A stretch of 64,000 bases of DNA from Paenibacillus tundrae. GTDB lineage: Bacteria > Bacillota > Bacilli > Paenibacillales > Paenibacillaceae. A program made the translations under genes and the position numbers. How positions within the stretch are numbered: the stretch's first letter is position 1; every line of letters starts with the position of its first letter. Under the pieces are notes generated by a model. It saw only the letters and a list, made by a program, of their open reading frames with translations, was not told the origin of the DNA and made no database searches. Positions 42,607 to 51,186 of the stretch are shown here, in pieces. The DNA lies in the NCBI RefSeq assembly GCF_036884255.1, contig NZ_CP145605.1, positions 6,323,001 to 6,387,000 on the forward strand, read 5' to 3'.

Positions 42607-43170
42607 TTATTTTCCCACGTCCTGATCGTTGTTTCCCGGTCTGTACTCACTCAACTTCCCCTCATATACAAGCGCTAGTCGTTCACTTTGGCGAAAATCA
42701 TCCGGGGTCACCAAGGCAGGCAGCTTGTTCCACAGCTTGATTCCGGATCGCTGTAATATTTCTGCTACAAACTGTGAACAAAAGTAGGAGTTGCTAAACT
42801 CGACAGGCTCCTTCAGCGTAATGCCAATGACGCCAAGCAGGTTGTACATATATTTCTGGCGGCTACGAATGAAGATATGTAGCACACGTTTCATTTTTTC
42901 AACTTCACGTTCTGTCACCTGAAGCTCGTAAATCACACATGTCGTGTTCGGATACTTGCTGTATGTACCTGTCTGGATATCTTCCTTCACAAACCCACCG
43001 TTCAGTGGATTACTTGGATGTTTACGACCGAAGCTGTATAGCTCGGATAATTCCCGGTTAAACGAGATCGAGGCATGATTATAGGGTGCTTTGGTGTAAC
43101 TCTGAATGACTTTGGTAAACAAGGTTCCTGTATTCGTGAGCAGGATATAGATGGAGCGTTGATCGGTCAT
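42607..43170 (-). CDS. Permuted papain-like (YiiX/NlpC-P60) hydrolase-like protein
   Basis: 187 residues. The order His first (PYNHASISF), then LYSFGRKHPSNPLNGGFVKE, then a C-terminal Cys in SYFCSQFVAEIL, matches the circularly permuted papain-like fold of YiiX/YebB proteins, proposed to be amidases or acyl-transferases. No signal peptide or membrane segment is visible, so it should be cytosolic. The ATG at 43170 has GGGGA upstream; an earlier in-frame start at 43191 is possible. It is divergent from the CDP-diglyceride synthase-like gene. Confidence 0.7.
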   Translation of the reverse strand: MTDQRSIYILLTNTGTLFTKVIQSYTKAPYNHASISFNRELSELYSFGRKHPSNPLNGGFVKEDIQTGTYSKYPNTTCVIYELQVTEREVEKMKRVLHIFIRSRQKYMYNLLGVIGITLKEPVEFSNSYFCSQFVAEILQRSGIKLWNKLPALVTPDDFRQSERLALVYEGKLSEYRPGNNDQDVGK

Positions 43171-43266
43171 AACAAAATTTCCCCTTATCAAGTGGTCACT
43201 ATTCCTTCATAATAACATAGGTACCCTTTTATGGAATCTTATTTTAGATAAGCAGGTGATCCTTCG

Positions 43267-44184
43267 GTGAGCAGTTCACTATTCACACTAACCTTAATAT
43301 TCATTGCATTACTCGTCATACATATCGTGTACAAAATCATCGCCAAGCTACAGCCGGACAAAGACTATTCGGGCATCGGCAACAAAATCAAAACCTGGTG
43401 GGGCATGCTCGTTATCTTCTGCCTTGCTACACTCTTTAACCCTATCGTTTCCCTGCTCTCCCTTATGGTGCTTGCATTCTTCGCACTCAAGGAGTACTTC
43501 TCAATGATCCGCAGTACACGCAAAGCAGACCGCAGGTTGTTCCTATGGGCATATCTAGCGGTTCCCGCTCAGTTCTACTGGATCTATATTGGATGGTATG
43601 GGATGTTCATCATTTTCATTCCGTTGTATGTATTCTTAGTGCTGCCTCTCCCACGCTTAATTAATAAAGGAACGGTAGGCTTCCTGCGCAGCGTGAGTTC
43701 CACGCAGTGGGGACTAATGCTCATGGTGTTCGGACTCAGTCACCTTGCTTACTTCCCCTTCGCTACACCTGAATATGGGTCGAAGCTGGTATTGTTCTTA
43801 GTAGTACTAACTCAGCTTAATGATGTCATCCATTATGTGGTCTCTCTCTATCTCGGCAAACGAAAAGTGGTGCCTACGGCTAATCCGTTTTTGACATGGG
43901 AAGGATTTGCTTGTTCCTTGGTCATCACAACAGTAGCCTCTTACTTCATCCATCCGTACCTTACGCCGTTTGATGCAGGATTCGCCCTGTTCATCGGGGT
44001 GCTGATCAGCCTCGCAGGTTTCTTTGGCAGTCTGACCGTATCCGTATTGAAGCGGGATCTGCTGATTGGGGACGACAACAAGTTTGATGAACTCAAAAAA
44101 AGTTACCTAAGCAGGGTCGACAGCCTTACCTACACATCACCCGTCATGTTCCATGTTGTGCGCTATTTCTTCGATTTTATGTAG
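43267..44184 (+). CDS. Phosphatidate cytidylyltransferase-like (CdsA family) membrane protein
   Basis: 305 residues with eight or more membrane segments. The C-terminal signature region reads SVLKRDLLIGDDNKFDEL and then SYLSRVDSLTYTSPVMFH, a variant of the CDP-diglyceride synthetase signature (S-x-x-K-R-D...D-S). It would make CDP-diacylglycerol from CTP and phosphatidate. The essential cdsA normally sits in the uppS-dxr region, so this is probably the YnbB-type second copy. Start is GTG at 43267 with AGGTGATC upstream. The exact substrate is uncertain. Confidence 0.8.
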   Translation: MSSSLFTLTLIFIALLVIHIVYKIIAKLQPDKDYSGIGNKIKTWWGMLVIFCLATLFNPIVSLLSLMVLAFFALKEYFSMIRSTRKADRRLFLWAYLAVPAQFYWIYIGWYGMFIIFIPLYVFLVLPLPRLINKGTVGFLRSVSSTQWGLMLMVFGLSHLAYFPFATPEYGSKLVLFLVVLTQLNDVIHYVVSLYLGKRKVVPTANPFLTWEGFACSLVITTVASYFIHPYLTPFDAGFALFIGVLISLAGFFGSLTVSVLKRDLLIGDDNKFDELKKSYLSRVDSLTYTSPVMFHVVRYFFDFM

Positions 44185-44240
44185 CAATCTTATATTCTAG
44201 ATTCTAGATTTAAGGCTCTATTTAATCCAAAAACAAATCA

Positions 44241-44292
44241 CACCTCCAAGCTAATCAAACCTTCTGAACATAGGTTGATGAATTTGGAGGTG
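44241..44292. terminator. Long hairpin after the CdsA-like gene
   Basis: CACCTCCAA (44241-44249) pairs with TTGGAGGTG (44284-44292), and ATCAAACCT pairs with AGGTTGAT inside with one bulge. No clear T tract follows, so it may be a terminator or only a stable 3' end structure. Confidence 0.5.
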
Positions 44293-44361
44293 CTGCATTT
44301 CTAGCATATTACATTCGTTTAGGCTCATGCCATTTCAAGCGGGCGAGTCCAGAAATACTGT

Positions 44362-44940
44362 CTATTTCTTCAGCTTAACTTCCTGCTCGGCCAGAACCTC
44401 TTGTCCAGCTTCATTCGTATAAACCAACGTTACTTTACCACGTTCACCCTTCATTTCATCCGTATATTTGAATTCCATGAGCTGACCATTATCCTTGATG
44501 TAGAAACCTTCCTTTTTGCCGTCTGCTTGATTCTCGTCTGCTTCATGCTGAGTTGCTTCTTGTACTGAATTAATGATTGTGATCTGATTGGACGTCCACC
44601 GCAGTTCAGATAACGCGTAACCTTCTGGCACATCTTTTACTGAGTAGCGGAAGCTCTTTGCTTCTGTAAGCTTGTCCGATTGATCGATGTCGATCACAAT
44701 TCCATCTCCAGCATCTGCTGAGGATTCAGATTGCGCAGAATACGATCCATTATCCTGCTTCGCATCCGCATTAGGAATAGAATCAGGCCCTGCTTCGGCT
44801 ATAGGCTCCTTCGACTGCGGATAAGCATGCTCCTGTACGGATTCATTATTATTACGAGCACCGCATGCACTCGTTAGCACCATAATGCATATTAACGCAA
44901 ATATCCAACGTGTCGATCTCATCCATGTTATCTTCATCAT
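44362..44940 (-). CDS. Hypothetical lipoprotein
   Basis: 192 residues. The lipobox is LTSAC (Cys26) after a hydrophobic core and a basic n-region (KITWMRSTRW). A Ser/Asp/Glu-rich linker follows, then a C-terminal domain of about 100 residues (FRYSVKDVPEGYALSELRW; VTLVYTNEAGQEVLAEQEV) that looks beta-rich. I do not recognise the family. The ribosome site AGGAGG is 6 nt upstream. It is monocistronic, in a region of small genes. Confidence 0.7.
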   Translation of the reverse strand: MMKITWMRSTRWIFALICIMVLTSACGARNNNESVQEHAYPQSKEPIAEAGPDSIPNADAKQDNGSYSAQSESSADAGDGIVIDIDQSDKLTEAKSFRYSVKDVPEGYALSELRWTSNQITIINSVQEATQHEADENQADGKKEGFYIKDNGQLMEFKYTDEMKGERGKVTLVYTNEAGQEVLAEQEVKLKK

Positions 44941-44961
44941 TGAATCCCTCCTGTCGTCGAT

Positions 44962-45003
44962 AAGTACGTGTTCAAAAAAGTATTCATTTATTGAACCACC
45001 TCA
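44962..45003. repeat. Minimal copy of the TGCGTGTTCAAAAA repeat
   Basis: AAGTACGTGTTCAAAAAAG is followed after a few bases by TTATTGAACCACCTC, the two ends of the full repeat at 21790-21970 with the interior deleted. It lies just upstream of the lipoprotein gene. Confidence 0.65.
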
Positions 45004-45068
45004 ATAACTAATACACGTTATCCTTCCTCATGAAGCTCCATATTATGTAATCCCTATTCGTGGACATA

Positions 45069-45103
45069 AAAAAAGCCTAAATATCATTTAAGATATTTAG
45101 GCT
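45069..45103 (-). terminator. Terminator of the LysM protein gene
   Basis: AGCCTAAATATC (45074-45085) pairs perfectly with GATATTTAGGCT (45092-45103) around 6 nt; on the minus strand a run of seven T follows. Confidence 0.85.
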
Positions 45104-45180
45104 CGTATTAGTTGCATTATCTTCGGCGTAGCAGACATTGAGGCGGCTACACACATGGGCTATTCACAACGCCATATGTT

Positions 45181-45561
45181 TTACTTGTCATCATATTGAG
45201 GCAATATTAAGACCTGCCCCGCTTGAATAGAGTTAGAAGATAGCTTATTTATTTTTTTCAAAACTTCTACGAATACCCGCGTATCCATTTGTTGCGGCTT
45301 ATACTCTACGGAAAGATTCCATAGTGTATCCCCTTGGGAAACAATGACCTTTTTCCCCGAAAGCAGGTCTTCCTCTCCGCCTGCAAATGCAGTCAACATC
45401 GTACTACAACCAATAATCACAATAAGAGAGATGATGGCAATTTTCAATAACAACGGTCGTGCCTTAAGTTGAAGCATTTTTTTTCTAAGCTCGCCCGTAC
45501 TCCATTGGACCGATGCTGGACTCACCGGTTTATAAATGCTCTGATACGTAGAATGTCTCAT
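45181..45561 (-). CDS. LysM-domain membrane protein, YneA-like
   Basis: 126 residues. One membrane segment at about 38-57 (LLLKIAIISLIVIIGC) follows a cytoplasmic tail, then a C-terminal LysM domain (VSQGDTLWNLSVEYKPQQMD ... INKLSSNSIQAGQVLILPQ) outside. This layout resembles the cell-division inhibitor YneA of Bacillus, which LexA controls, but lexA is not adjacent and no CGAACnnnnGTTCG box was found upstream. The N-terminal tail is longer than in YneA. It is therefore called a YneA-like LysM protein. The start is ATG at 45561 after GGAGG; TTG at 45564 is an alternative. Confidence 0.75.
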   Translation of the reverse strand: MRHSTYQSIYKPVSPASVQWSTGELRKKMLQLKARPLLLKIAIISLIVIIGCSTMLTAFAGGEEDLLSGKKVIVSQGDTLWNLSVEYKPQQMDTRVFVEVLKKINKLSSNSIQAGQVLILPQYDDK

Positions 45562-46014
45562 CAATTCGTCAACCTCCGAACCTGGCTCCTATTCCTATAT
45601 GTAACGAGCGCATGATGATCCCCCCTGGACCTTCAAACAACAATCGCGCAATTTGTCTATCTCCGATGTCTTCAGTCATCACGCCTACAAATGCGTAACC
45701 CGTTTATTATTTTGCACTTGTTCAAGGGTCAGTACTCCCTCTCACCTATATGTGTAAGTAGGTATCATAGACCTATACTAATCCCTGTAGGTAGGTACAT
45801 TATACCACTCCATTCTAAACAAATTCTGAACAACATCGGCAGATTTCTATATAAATATGCATAAATCTATCATTTACGCATTATTTCGACGGAAATAGCT
45901 AAAAAAAAATAAAAAATTCATGCCTGATTTTCGGCGATAATGTAGGTAAGATTTTTTTATACTAGGAGCATGTAGTTCGATGATCCATTCTCATAAACGT
46001 AAGGACGTGTGCCC
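45562..46014. other. Divergent promoter region between the LysM and ada genes
   Basis: About 450 bp without a reading frame. The left half should carry the LysM promoter and the right half that of ada. It is AT-rich near 45850-45960, with an A run (45900-45917). I found no LexA box and no convincing hairpin; the segment near 45770-45800 has repeated GTAGGTA. Confidence 0.5.
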
Positions 46015-47067
46015 ATGATTGCTGATGATCTGAAAGAACAATATTATCAAGCCCTTCTTGCCAAAGACTCAGAGTATGAAGGACTGTTCTATGTTGGAGT
46101 CAAAACAACAGGTGTATTCTGCCGCCCAACTTGTCCAGCTCGAAAGCCAAAATTCGAAAACTGCGAGTTCTATGAGACCGCTCAGCAGGCCTTACTCGCT
46201 TCATTCCGACCTTGCCAGCGCTGTCGTCCGCTATCCCATCCCAATCACGTATCAGACGTTGTACGCCTTCTAGTTGAGGCTGTTGAGAATAATCCGGAGA
46301 AACGTTGGAAAGAGCAGGATTTCAAAGACCTATCTATTGATGAATCAACGGCGAGGCGTCAGTTCAAAAAGCGCTTTGGCATGACTTTTGTGGAGTATGC
46401 TCGTGCTCGCCGTATGGGACTTGCACTTAAAAATATCCGTTCAGGTCATACCGTCATTGATAGCCAGTTATCTACAGGGTACGAATCCAGTAGCGGCTTC
46501 CGGGATGCGTTCTCACGCATTATGGGTGCTGCCCCAACCCATGTAAATGATGGCCAAGTGCTCAAAGCGTCCTGGATTGACACCCGTCTTGGCCCCATGA
46601 TGGCTGTAGCTGATGAGAAGCAACTATATTTGCTTGAATTTATTGATCGCCGTGGGCTTGAACGCGAGGTAGAACGCCTACGGATTCGAACCAAGTCAGC
46701 GATTGTACCTGGCATGACTCCGCCCATTCAATCCATTGAGCAAGAACTTGAACAATATTTCGACGGAACACTGACAACGTTCGACACACCGTTGTTCTAT
46801 TTAGGAACACCATTTCAAAAGAAGGTATGGGAGCAATTATCTTTGATTCCAGCAGGGGAGACACGCTCATATCAAGAGATTGCAATCGCTCTGGGTAAAC
46901 CGACGGCTTGCCGCGCTGTAGCTCAAGCCAATGGGGCGAATCAACTGGCGATCGTCATTCCCTGTCATCGAGTTATTAATACAAGTGGTGAACTTGGCGG
47001 ATACGGCGGGGGAATCACTCGCAAAAACTGGCTGCTCCAACACGAGAAACAGAGGTCGTTACAGTAA
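46015..47067 (+). CDS. ada: Ada protein: methylphosphotriester sensor/regulator fused to O6-alkylguanine-DNA alkyltransferase
   Basis: 350 residues with all three Ada parts. The N-terminal zinc domain has Cys36, Cys40, Cys67 and Cys70 (GVFCRPTC; RPCQRC); one takes a methyl from phosphotriesters. The AraC-type helix-turn-helix follows (about 80-170, ARRQFKKRFGMTFVEYARARR). The C-terminal alkyltransferase domain holds IPCHRVI with Cys317. Bacillus subtilis splits these into AdaA and AdaB, so this is the fused Escherichia coli type. It repairs and signals alkylation damage. GTG at 46009 is in frame, but AAGGA spacing favours the ATG at 46015. Confidence 0.93.
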   Translation: MIADDLKEQYYQALLAKDSEYEGLFYVGVKTTGVFCRPTCPARKPKFENCEFYETAQQALLASFRPCQRCRPLSHPNHVSDVVRLLVEAVENNPEKRWKEQDFKDLSIDESTARRQFKKRFGMTFVEYARARRMGLALKNIRSGHTVIDSQLSTGYESSSGFRDAFSRIMGAAPTHVNDGQVLKASWIDTRLGPMMAVADEKQLYLLEFIDRRGLEREVERLRIRTKSAIVPGMTPPIQSIEQELEQYFDGTLTTFDTPLFYLGTPFQKKVWEQLSLIPAGETRSYQEIAIALGKPTACRAVAQANGANQLAIVIPCHRVINTSGELGGYGGGITRKNWLLQHEKQRSLQ

Positions 47068-47106
47068 ATTCAGCAGCGCATTTCGTATATAAAGGAGTAA
47101 ACCAAG

Positions 47107-47892
47107 ATGAACGCCAACAAGCGCACAATCAGAGATAAAGCTGAGCAATTTCATCAATACCACGAGAAGGGGAACCCACTTGTACTGGTGAATGTATGGG
47201 ATGCTGGAAGTGCACAGACCATTCAATCTACAGGAGCCGTAGCTATTGCTACCGGCAGCTGGTCTGTTGCCGCAGCCCACGGTGAGCAGGATGGAGAAGC
47301 TCTGCCGTTCCAGCTGGTACTTGCTAACCTCGCACGCATTACAAAAAGCGTAGATTTGCCCGTAACCATCGATATAGAGGGAGGGTATGGCAGGTCTGCG
47401 TCAGAAGTGAAGCAGAATGTAGCGCAAATCATGGATCATGGTGCAGTAGGCATTAATATCGAGGATCAGCTTCCTACTGGCGAAGGTCTGTACACGGTCA
47501 CAGAGCAATGTTTGAGGTTATCTGCCGCTCGAGAAGCTGCAGAGCAGGCAGGCATTCCTCTTTTTATCAATGCACGCACAGATTTATTTCTAAAGCAGGC
47601 TCCAGAGCAGCATAATGAAGCGTTACTGAATGAAGCCATCAGACGATCCCACGCATATGCGGAAGCAGGGGCTAGCGGTCTATTCGTTCCAGGATTACAG
47701 CAGTCACAATGGATTATGGAACTGTGTGAACAATCACCGCTTCCCGTCAACGTGATGGTCACTTCCCCGGAGCCTTCACCCAGACAACTGGCTGCACTAG
47801 GTGTAGCACGAATCAGCTATGGGCCGTATCCTTATCTGCAAGTGATGGAACACCTGAAAGCGCTCGGGCAACGTATTATAATGGGGTCATAA
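47107..47892 (+). CDS. Isocitrate lyase/PEP mutase family protein
   Basis: 261 residues, TIM-barrel. Family elements are LVNVWDAGSAQTIQSTGAVAIATGSWSVAAAHG, VTIDIEGGYG (metal-binding Asp/Glu) and GAVGINIEDQ. It lacks the K-K-C-G-H motif of true isocitrate lyase, so carboxy-PEP mutase- or oxaloacetate-hydrolase-like chemistry on a small 2-oxo acid is likely. It starts 40 bp after ada with a good ribosome site (AAAGGAG), so it is probably co-transcribed. The same pairing is seen in other Bacillales from memory, but its reason is unknown. Confidence 0.85.
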   Translation: MNANKRTIRDKAEQFHQYHEKGNPLVLVNVWDAGSAQTIQSTGAVAIATGSWSVAAAHGEQDGEALPFQLVLANLARITKSVDLPVTIDIEGGYGRSASEVKQNVAQIMDHGAVGINIEDQLPTGEGLYTVTEQCLRLSAAREAAEQAGIPLFINARTDLFLKQAPEQHNEALLNEAIRRSHAYAEAGASGLFVPGLQQSQWIMELCEQSPLPVNVMVTSPEPSPRQLAALGVARISYGPYPYLQVMEHLKALGQRIIMGS

Positions 47893-48007
47893 GGATCATA
47901 ATGAAAAGGATTGCTCGTAATGCTGGCATTCTCCTCATGAGCAGAAGATGTTTACAACCTTCACCTGTGGTATAATCCCTCTACCTAACAAGTAACAGGA
48001 GGCATAT

Positions 48008-48523
48008 ATGCTTAACGTTGAACAAAAGCTTGAAATTCTAGAATCGTATCCTCAGCTACAGCGCAAAAATGTTTCGCTGGGGCGTGTAAATTTCCACTAC
48101 GAGGACAGCGCCTATGAGAAGAAGATTGTAGCACTTCATATTCACCCGAACGGTAATGGTTATATCTATGCAGGGCTGCTGCCAAACTACGAGACGGATG
48201 CCAAAGGGTTCGTCAATATTCGTGATTACTCCGAAGCGGATCTGCGCACATTACTGGATGCAACAATCCAAGCGATGTCTTATAATCCAGAAGCAGTTGA
48301 AGTGGTTGAGAGAGCCCCAGCTTCAAAAGAATCTGCTCCAGTTACACTCTCGTCAGGCGGCGGAGTCTGGATCAATGAAGAAGGACAAACGCTCACGTTA
48401 AAATATGATAATGACATGTGGTGTGTGTATGCCGGTCATGATTTAGAGATGGCTTATGAATCACGCAGTGAAGCTGGCGAATACCTTCATGAGGAAGGAT
48501 TCAAACCGCAAGCTCAGGCTTAA
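48008..48523 (+). CDS. Conserved hypothetical protein
   Basis: 171 residues, soluble, no signal peptide. The N-terminal half (VEQKLEILESYPQLQRKNVSLGRVNFHY, then IVALHIHPNGNGYIY) and the C-terminal part (LTLKYDNDMWCVYAGHDLEMAYESRSEAGEYLHEEG) look like small alpha-beta domains joined by a Ser/Ala-rich linker near 105-120. I do not recognise the family. It starts with AGGAGG upstream and ends at a very strong terminator, so expression as a single gene is likely. Confidence 0.7.
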   Translation: MLNVEQKLEILESYPQLQRKNVSLGRVNFHYEDSAYEKKIVALHIHPNGNGYIYAGLLPNYETDAKGFVNIRDYSEADLRTLLDATIQAMSYNPEAVEVVERAPASKESAPVTLSSGGGVWINEEGQTLTLKYDNDMWCVYAGHDLEMAYESRSEAGEYLHEEGFKPQAQA

Positions 48524-48550
48524 ATTAAAATAAAACAAATGTACTCAAAC

Positions 48551-48587
48551 AAACACGAGGGAGCATATGCTCCCTCGTGTTTTTCTG
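48551..48587 (+). terminator. Strong terminator
   Basis: A 32-nt perfect palindrome centred on GCATATGC (48551-48582, arms AAACACGAGGGAGCAT) is followed by further T. It lies 28 bp after the hypothetical gene and 100 bp before the end of the convergent ABC operon, so it may serve both. Confidence 0.85.
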
Positions 48588-48686
48588 ATCACTATGGATT
48601 TCTACGTTTTTATTTCACTATTGCCTACTTTTTGGGTTCGTTGCGTGGGAAACGTCTTTCCCTTCAGGTCTTTCACCAGCTTATCA

Positions 48687-49385
48687 TTAGTCTTTGCTAC
48701 CTTTTCGTACAAGGGGCACATGTTTCATCATAGGGTAAGTGGATAGTAGCAGACAACCACCGATTGCACCTAAGAGAGTGAATAGCAGGACACTGTTCGT
48801 TTCCACAATCCAACGAATCAGTCCACTTAGATCAGACAGGGTAATATATAACGTGAGTCCAAGCGCAATGGTGAAGAATACGATGAAGAAGTTTCGGAAG
48901 CCCAAACGTATCCAACTAACCGTAATGAACGCAGAAATACCCAGTATGAAGAATCCCAGCATGAGATCGACCCAATAATAGGAGTACCATTCGTACGCAC
49001 TCGTATACAACTGACCTGGCTGATACAATGTCACACCCAGTATTCCGCTCGCATGGAGTAAATGCATCAGAACATAAATCACGTTCAGGACAGTAATCCC
49101 TCCAATAACCATGCCTGCTGAGTTCAGATAGAACGACTTCATAAACTGAGTTCTTGTGCTGCCTAGCCCAATGGCGACAGGAAATATAGCAACCATCCCT
49201 GAAACAGCAAATCCGCATATCCCCCCATACATAGGGCCAAAGGCCGCTGCTGGGAAACTCACATCAAATATAAGTCCTACTGCGACATAAGCTAGAACCA
49301 GCAACGAAGTTATTAACGTAAACAATTTAAGAAACCAACGCATATCATCCAGAATCAGTCGATGTGTTCCACGAATTGCATTCAT
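48687..49385 (-). CDS. ABC-2 type membrane protein
   Basis: 232 residues, six membrane segments. It overlaps the preceding ABC ATPase by 4 nt. It shows no family signature beyond the helix pattern, but the position after a GntR regulator and ATPase matches the Ytr-type exporters of Bacillales. The export substrate is unknown; such systems answer cell-wall antibiotics or bacitracin-like peptides in relatives. Confidence 0.75.
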   Translation of the reverse strand: MNAIRGTHRLILDDMRWFLKLFTLITSLLVLAYVAVGLIFDVSFPAAAFGPMYGGICGFAVSGMVAIFPVAIGLGSTRTQFMKSFYLNSAGMVIGGITVLNVIYVLMHLLHASGILGVTLYQPGQLYTSAYEWYSYYWVDLMLGFFILGISAFITVSWIRLGFRNFFIVFFTIALGLTLYITLSDLSGLIRWIVETNSVLLFTLLGAIGGCLLLSTYPMMKHVPLVRKGSKD

Positions 49386-50257
49386 CCTCTCACCCTCTCC
49401 GACTTCCGTGTAATGTTTATGAGATAATCTTGTAGTGTAGCTTTCTCAATGGAAAGACGATGATCACGAGCAATTTCCTTCCACTCGGCAGAGTAAGGGG
49501 CATCGATCATCACTTTCAACGTTGAGCCAAGTTCAGAAGATTCTAACACTTTAGCATGTTGTACCACCTCACGAACATCTTGAATTGACCCTGTTAGAAG
49601 AATTCCCTGTTCGCGTACTTCCTCCATCTGTTGGTGCATGAGGATCTCCCCATCATGAAGTACAATAAGGGACTCACACAATGGCTGAATCTCTTCAATA
49701 TGGTGGCTGGACACGAGAATTAATCGCGGGTGATCTTCATAGCTGTCCAATAATGCGCGGTAAAAATACTTGCGTTTCTCCGCATCCAATCCGTTCGTCG
49801 GTTCATCCAATATGGTAACATCGGCATTACTAGCGAGTCCCAATATCATCTGTGCCGCAGAATTCATACCTTTGGAAAAGGTGGCAATTTTCTTTTTAGT
49901 AGGTAGTTCAAACATCTCAATAAGCCGTTCCGCCAAATCCTGATCCCAACTAGAGTGAAAGTACTGTCCGAATCGAACCAGATCCCGCACGGTCCAACTT
50001 TTGCCGAGTGGATGCGATTCTTGGATATAACATAGCTGATCCTGCACCTTTAGGTTGTTGTATGGGTTCTGCCCCATTACACGAATTGTGCCGCTTGCAG
50101 GACGATTATGACCCGCAATCAAACTCATTAGTGTTGTTTTACCAGCACCATTCCTTCCCCATAACCCGCTGATGACAGGCTCCGTTTCATGTAAATTCAG
50201 ATTTTTGAGTACGGTGGTCTGTTGATAGCTGTAGCTAACCTGTTCTAATTGGATCAT
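49382..50257 (-). CDS. ABC transporter ATP-binding protein (Ytr type)
   Basis: 291 residues. The Walker A is GLWGRNGAGKTTLMSL, the Q-loop is near IQESHP, the signature is FSKGMNSAAQMILGLAS (LSGGQ-variant) and the Walker B is VTILDEPTNGLD, with the switch His in LVSSHHIEE. The variant signature is typical of the YtrB subgroup. It overlaps the GntR regulator upstream and the membrane gene downstream by 4 nt each, so the operon is coupled. Confidence 0.9.
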   Translation of the reverse strand: MIQLEQVSYSYQQTTVLKNLNLHETEPVISGLWGRNGAGKTTLMSLIAGHNRPASGTIRVMGQNPYNNLKVQDQLCYIQESHPLGKSWTVRDLVRFGQYFHSSWDQDLAERLIEMFELPTKKKIATFSKGMNSAAQMILGLASNADVTILDEPTNGLDAEKRKYFYRALLDSYEDHPRLILVSSHHIEEIQPLCESLIVLHDGEILMHQQMEEVREQGILLTGSIQDVREVVQHAKVLESSELGSTLKVMIDAPYSAEWKEIARDHRLSIEKATLQDYLINITRKSERVRG

Positions 50258-50634
50258 GACTCATCCTCCTTATCTTGCTTGCCCTTAATCAAGTCAATAA
50301 TCATATCATCATTCATATGAATTCTCCGTGCTTCCTCCAGCAGTGGTCTAATATACTCTTCGTAAAAATGTTCCTTTCGTTCCATTAGCAACATATCTCG
50401 CGCTCCCTTCGCTACGAACATGCCTACTCCCCGCTGTTTGTAAATAATGCCTTTGTCCACTAGCGATTGTAGTCCCTTTCGCGCTGTGGCTGGGTTGATA
50501 TTGTAAAACCGTGAAAGTTCATTGGTGGACGGAACCTGCTCTTCCACCCGTAGTCGACCCTCTACAATATCATCCATAATCATCATCGCAATCTGATGGA
50601 AAATAGGCTGTGATTCATCCAAAGTCGATTTCAT
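50254..50634 (-). CDS. GntR-family repressor, YtrA type
   Basis: 126 residues. The winged helix is at 1-75 (QPIFHQIAMMIMDDIVEGRLRVEEQVPSTNELSRFYNINPATARKGL) with a short C-terminal helix, the YtrA size. YtrA represses its own ABC operon and is relieved by certain cell-wall antibiotics. It is the first gene of the operon with the ATPase and membrane protein. A 22-bp inverted repeat at the promoter is the likely operator. Confidence 0.88.
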   Translation of the reverse strand: MKSTLDESQPIFHQIAMMIMDDIVEGRLRVEEQVPSTNELSRFYNINPATARKGLQSLVDKGIIYKQRGVGMFVAKGARDMLLMERKEHFYEEYIRPLLEEARRIHMNDDMIIDLIKGKQDKEDES

Positions 50635-50717
50635 GCAGATCCAACTTTCGTTATTTAATGATAGTAGTCTGTGTCTGATGTGTTAGTTAGTCATTCAGTT
50701 GGTTGGTTAGTTAATTG

Positions 50718-50743
50718 GTTAGTTACTCATGTAACTAACTATA
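50718..50743 (-). promoter_or_regulatory. Operator and -10 box of the YtrA-type operon
   Basis: GTTAGTTAC-tcat-GTAACTAAC (50718-50739) is a perfect 9-4-9 inverted repeat. On the minus strand TATAGT at 50738-50743 is the -10 box, with TTTACT 17 bp upstream as -35. The operator covers the transcription start. Extra GGTTAGTTA-like direct repeats extend downstream to 50690. Confidence 0.7.
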
Positions 50744-50875
50744 GTACACGAGGGCAGCAAAGTAAATAGTCAAATGCATAATCATCTTTTACTTTTCAAA
50801 AATTAAAACTGCTTCACTAAGATTAACTCGGATTCTTATCCCTTGCTTAACCCGTTGCTAAGCTAGCTCGTTGAA

Positions 50876-51052
50876 TCATTGTGTTCTCACGGATGCCTTC
50901 TGCTTGGCTTGATTGAATTGATTAATAAGACCGTCTAACACTACGGACTGCTGAATAACTTCTGGGTGCAGCAGATTCCCATATTTCATCTCAATGGCGT
51001 ACAGTAATTCCCTAGCCGATTCAATCTGGACGATCAACGCAGTATGTTCCAT
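50876..51052 (-). CDS. Spo0E-like aspartyl-phosphate phosphatase
   Basis: 58 residues. The two-helix Spo0E pattern is clear: an N-terminal helix (LIVQIESARELLYAIEMKYGN), a turn, and a second helix with the signature SVVLDGLINQF (SxxLD). Family members dephosphorylate Spo0A-P and delay sporulation. The start is ATG at 51052 with GGAGG upstream; an earlier ATG at 51073 is less likely. It lies just after the terminator of the regulator/peptide pair, on the same strand. Confidence 0.88.
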   Translation of the reverse strand: MEHTALIVQIESARELLYAIEMKYGNLLHPEVIQQSVVLDGLINQFNQAKQKASVRTQ

Positions 51053-51136
51053 AGTGTCCCCTCCTTTTGTCATATTTTAGCTGATTATGTCAATCGGTAG
51101 GACTATAGTCATATGACATTACTAATTTTTCCAAAC

Positions 51137-51167
51137 TAAAAAGCCCCTGAATAGGCTTCAGAGGCGT
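51137..51167 (-). terminator. Terminator of the regulator/pro-peptide unit
   Basis: GCCCCTGAA (51143-51151) pairs with TTCAGAGGC (51158-51166) with one mismatch; on the minus strand CTTTTTAGTTT follows. It lies 20 bp after the pro-peptide stop. Confidence 0.75.
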
Positions 51168-51186
51168 CTTCTAATTTTGTTATGTG

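Noticed and set aside
45562..46014. LexA box expected for a YneA-like gene or SOS control of ada
   Set aside because: No CGAACnnnnGTTCG-type palindrome was found; only a half-site (CGAACC) is present.
50640..50740. Short GTTAGTTA repeats considered as a CRISPR-like array
   Set aside because: Units are about 9 bp, adjacent and degenerate, with no spacers; they fit an operator region.
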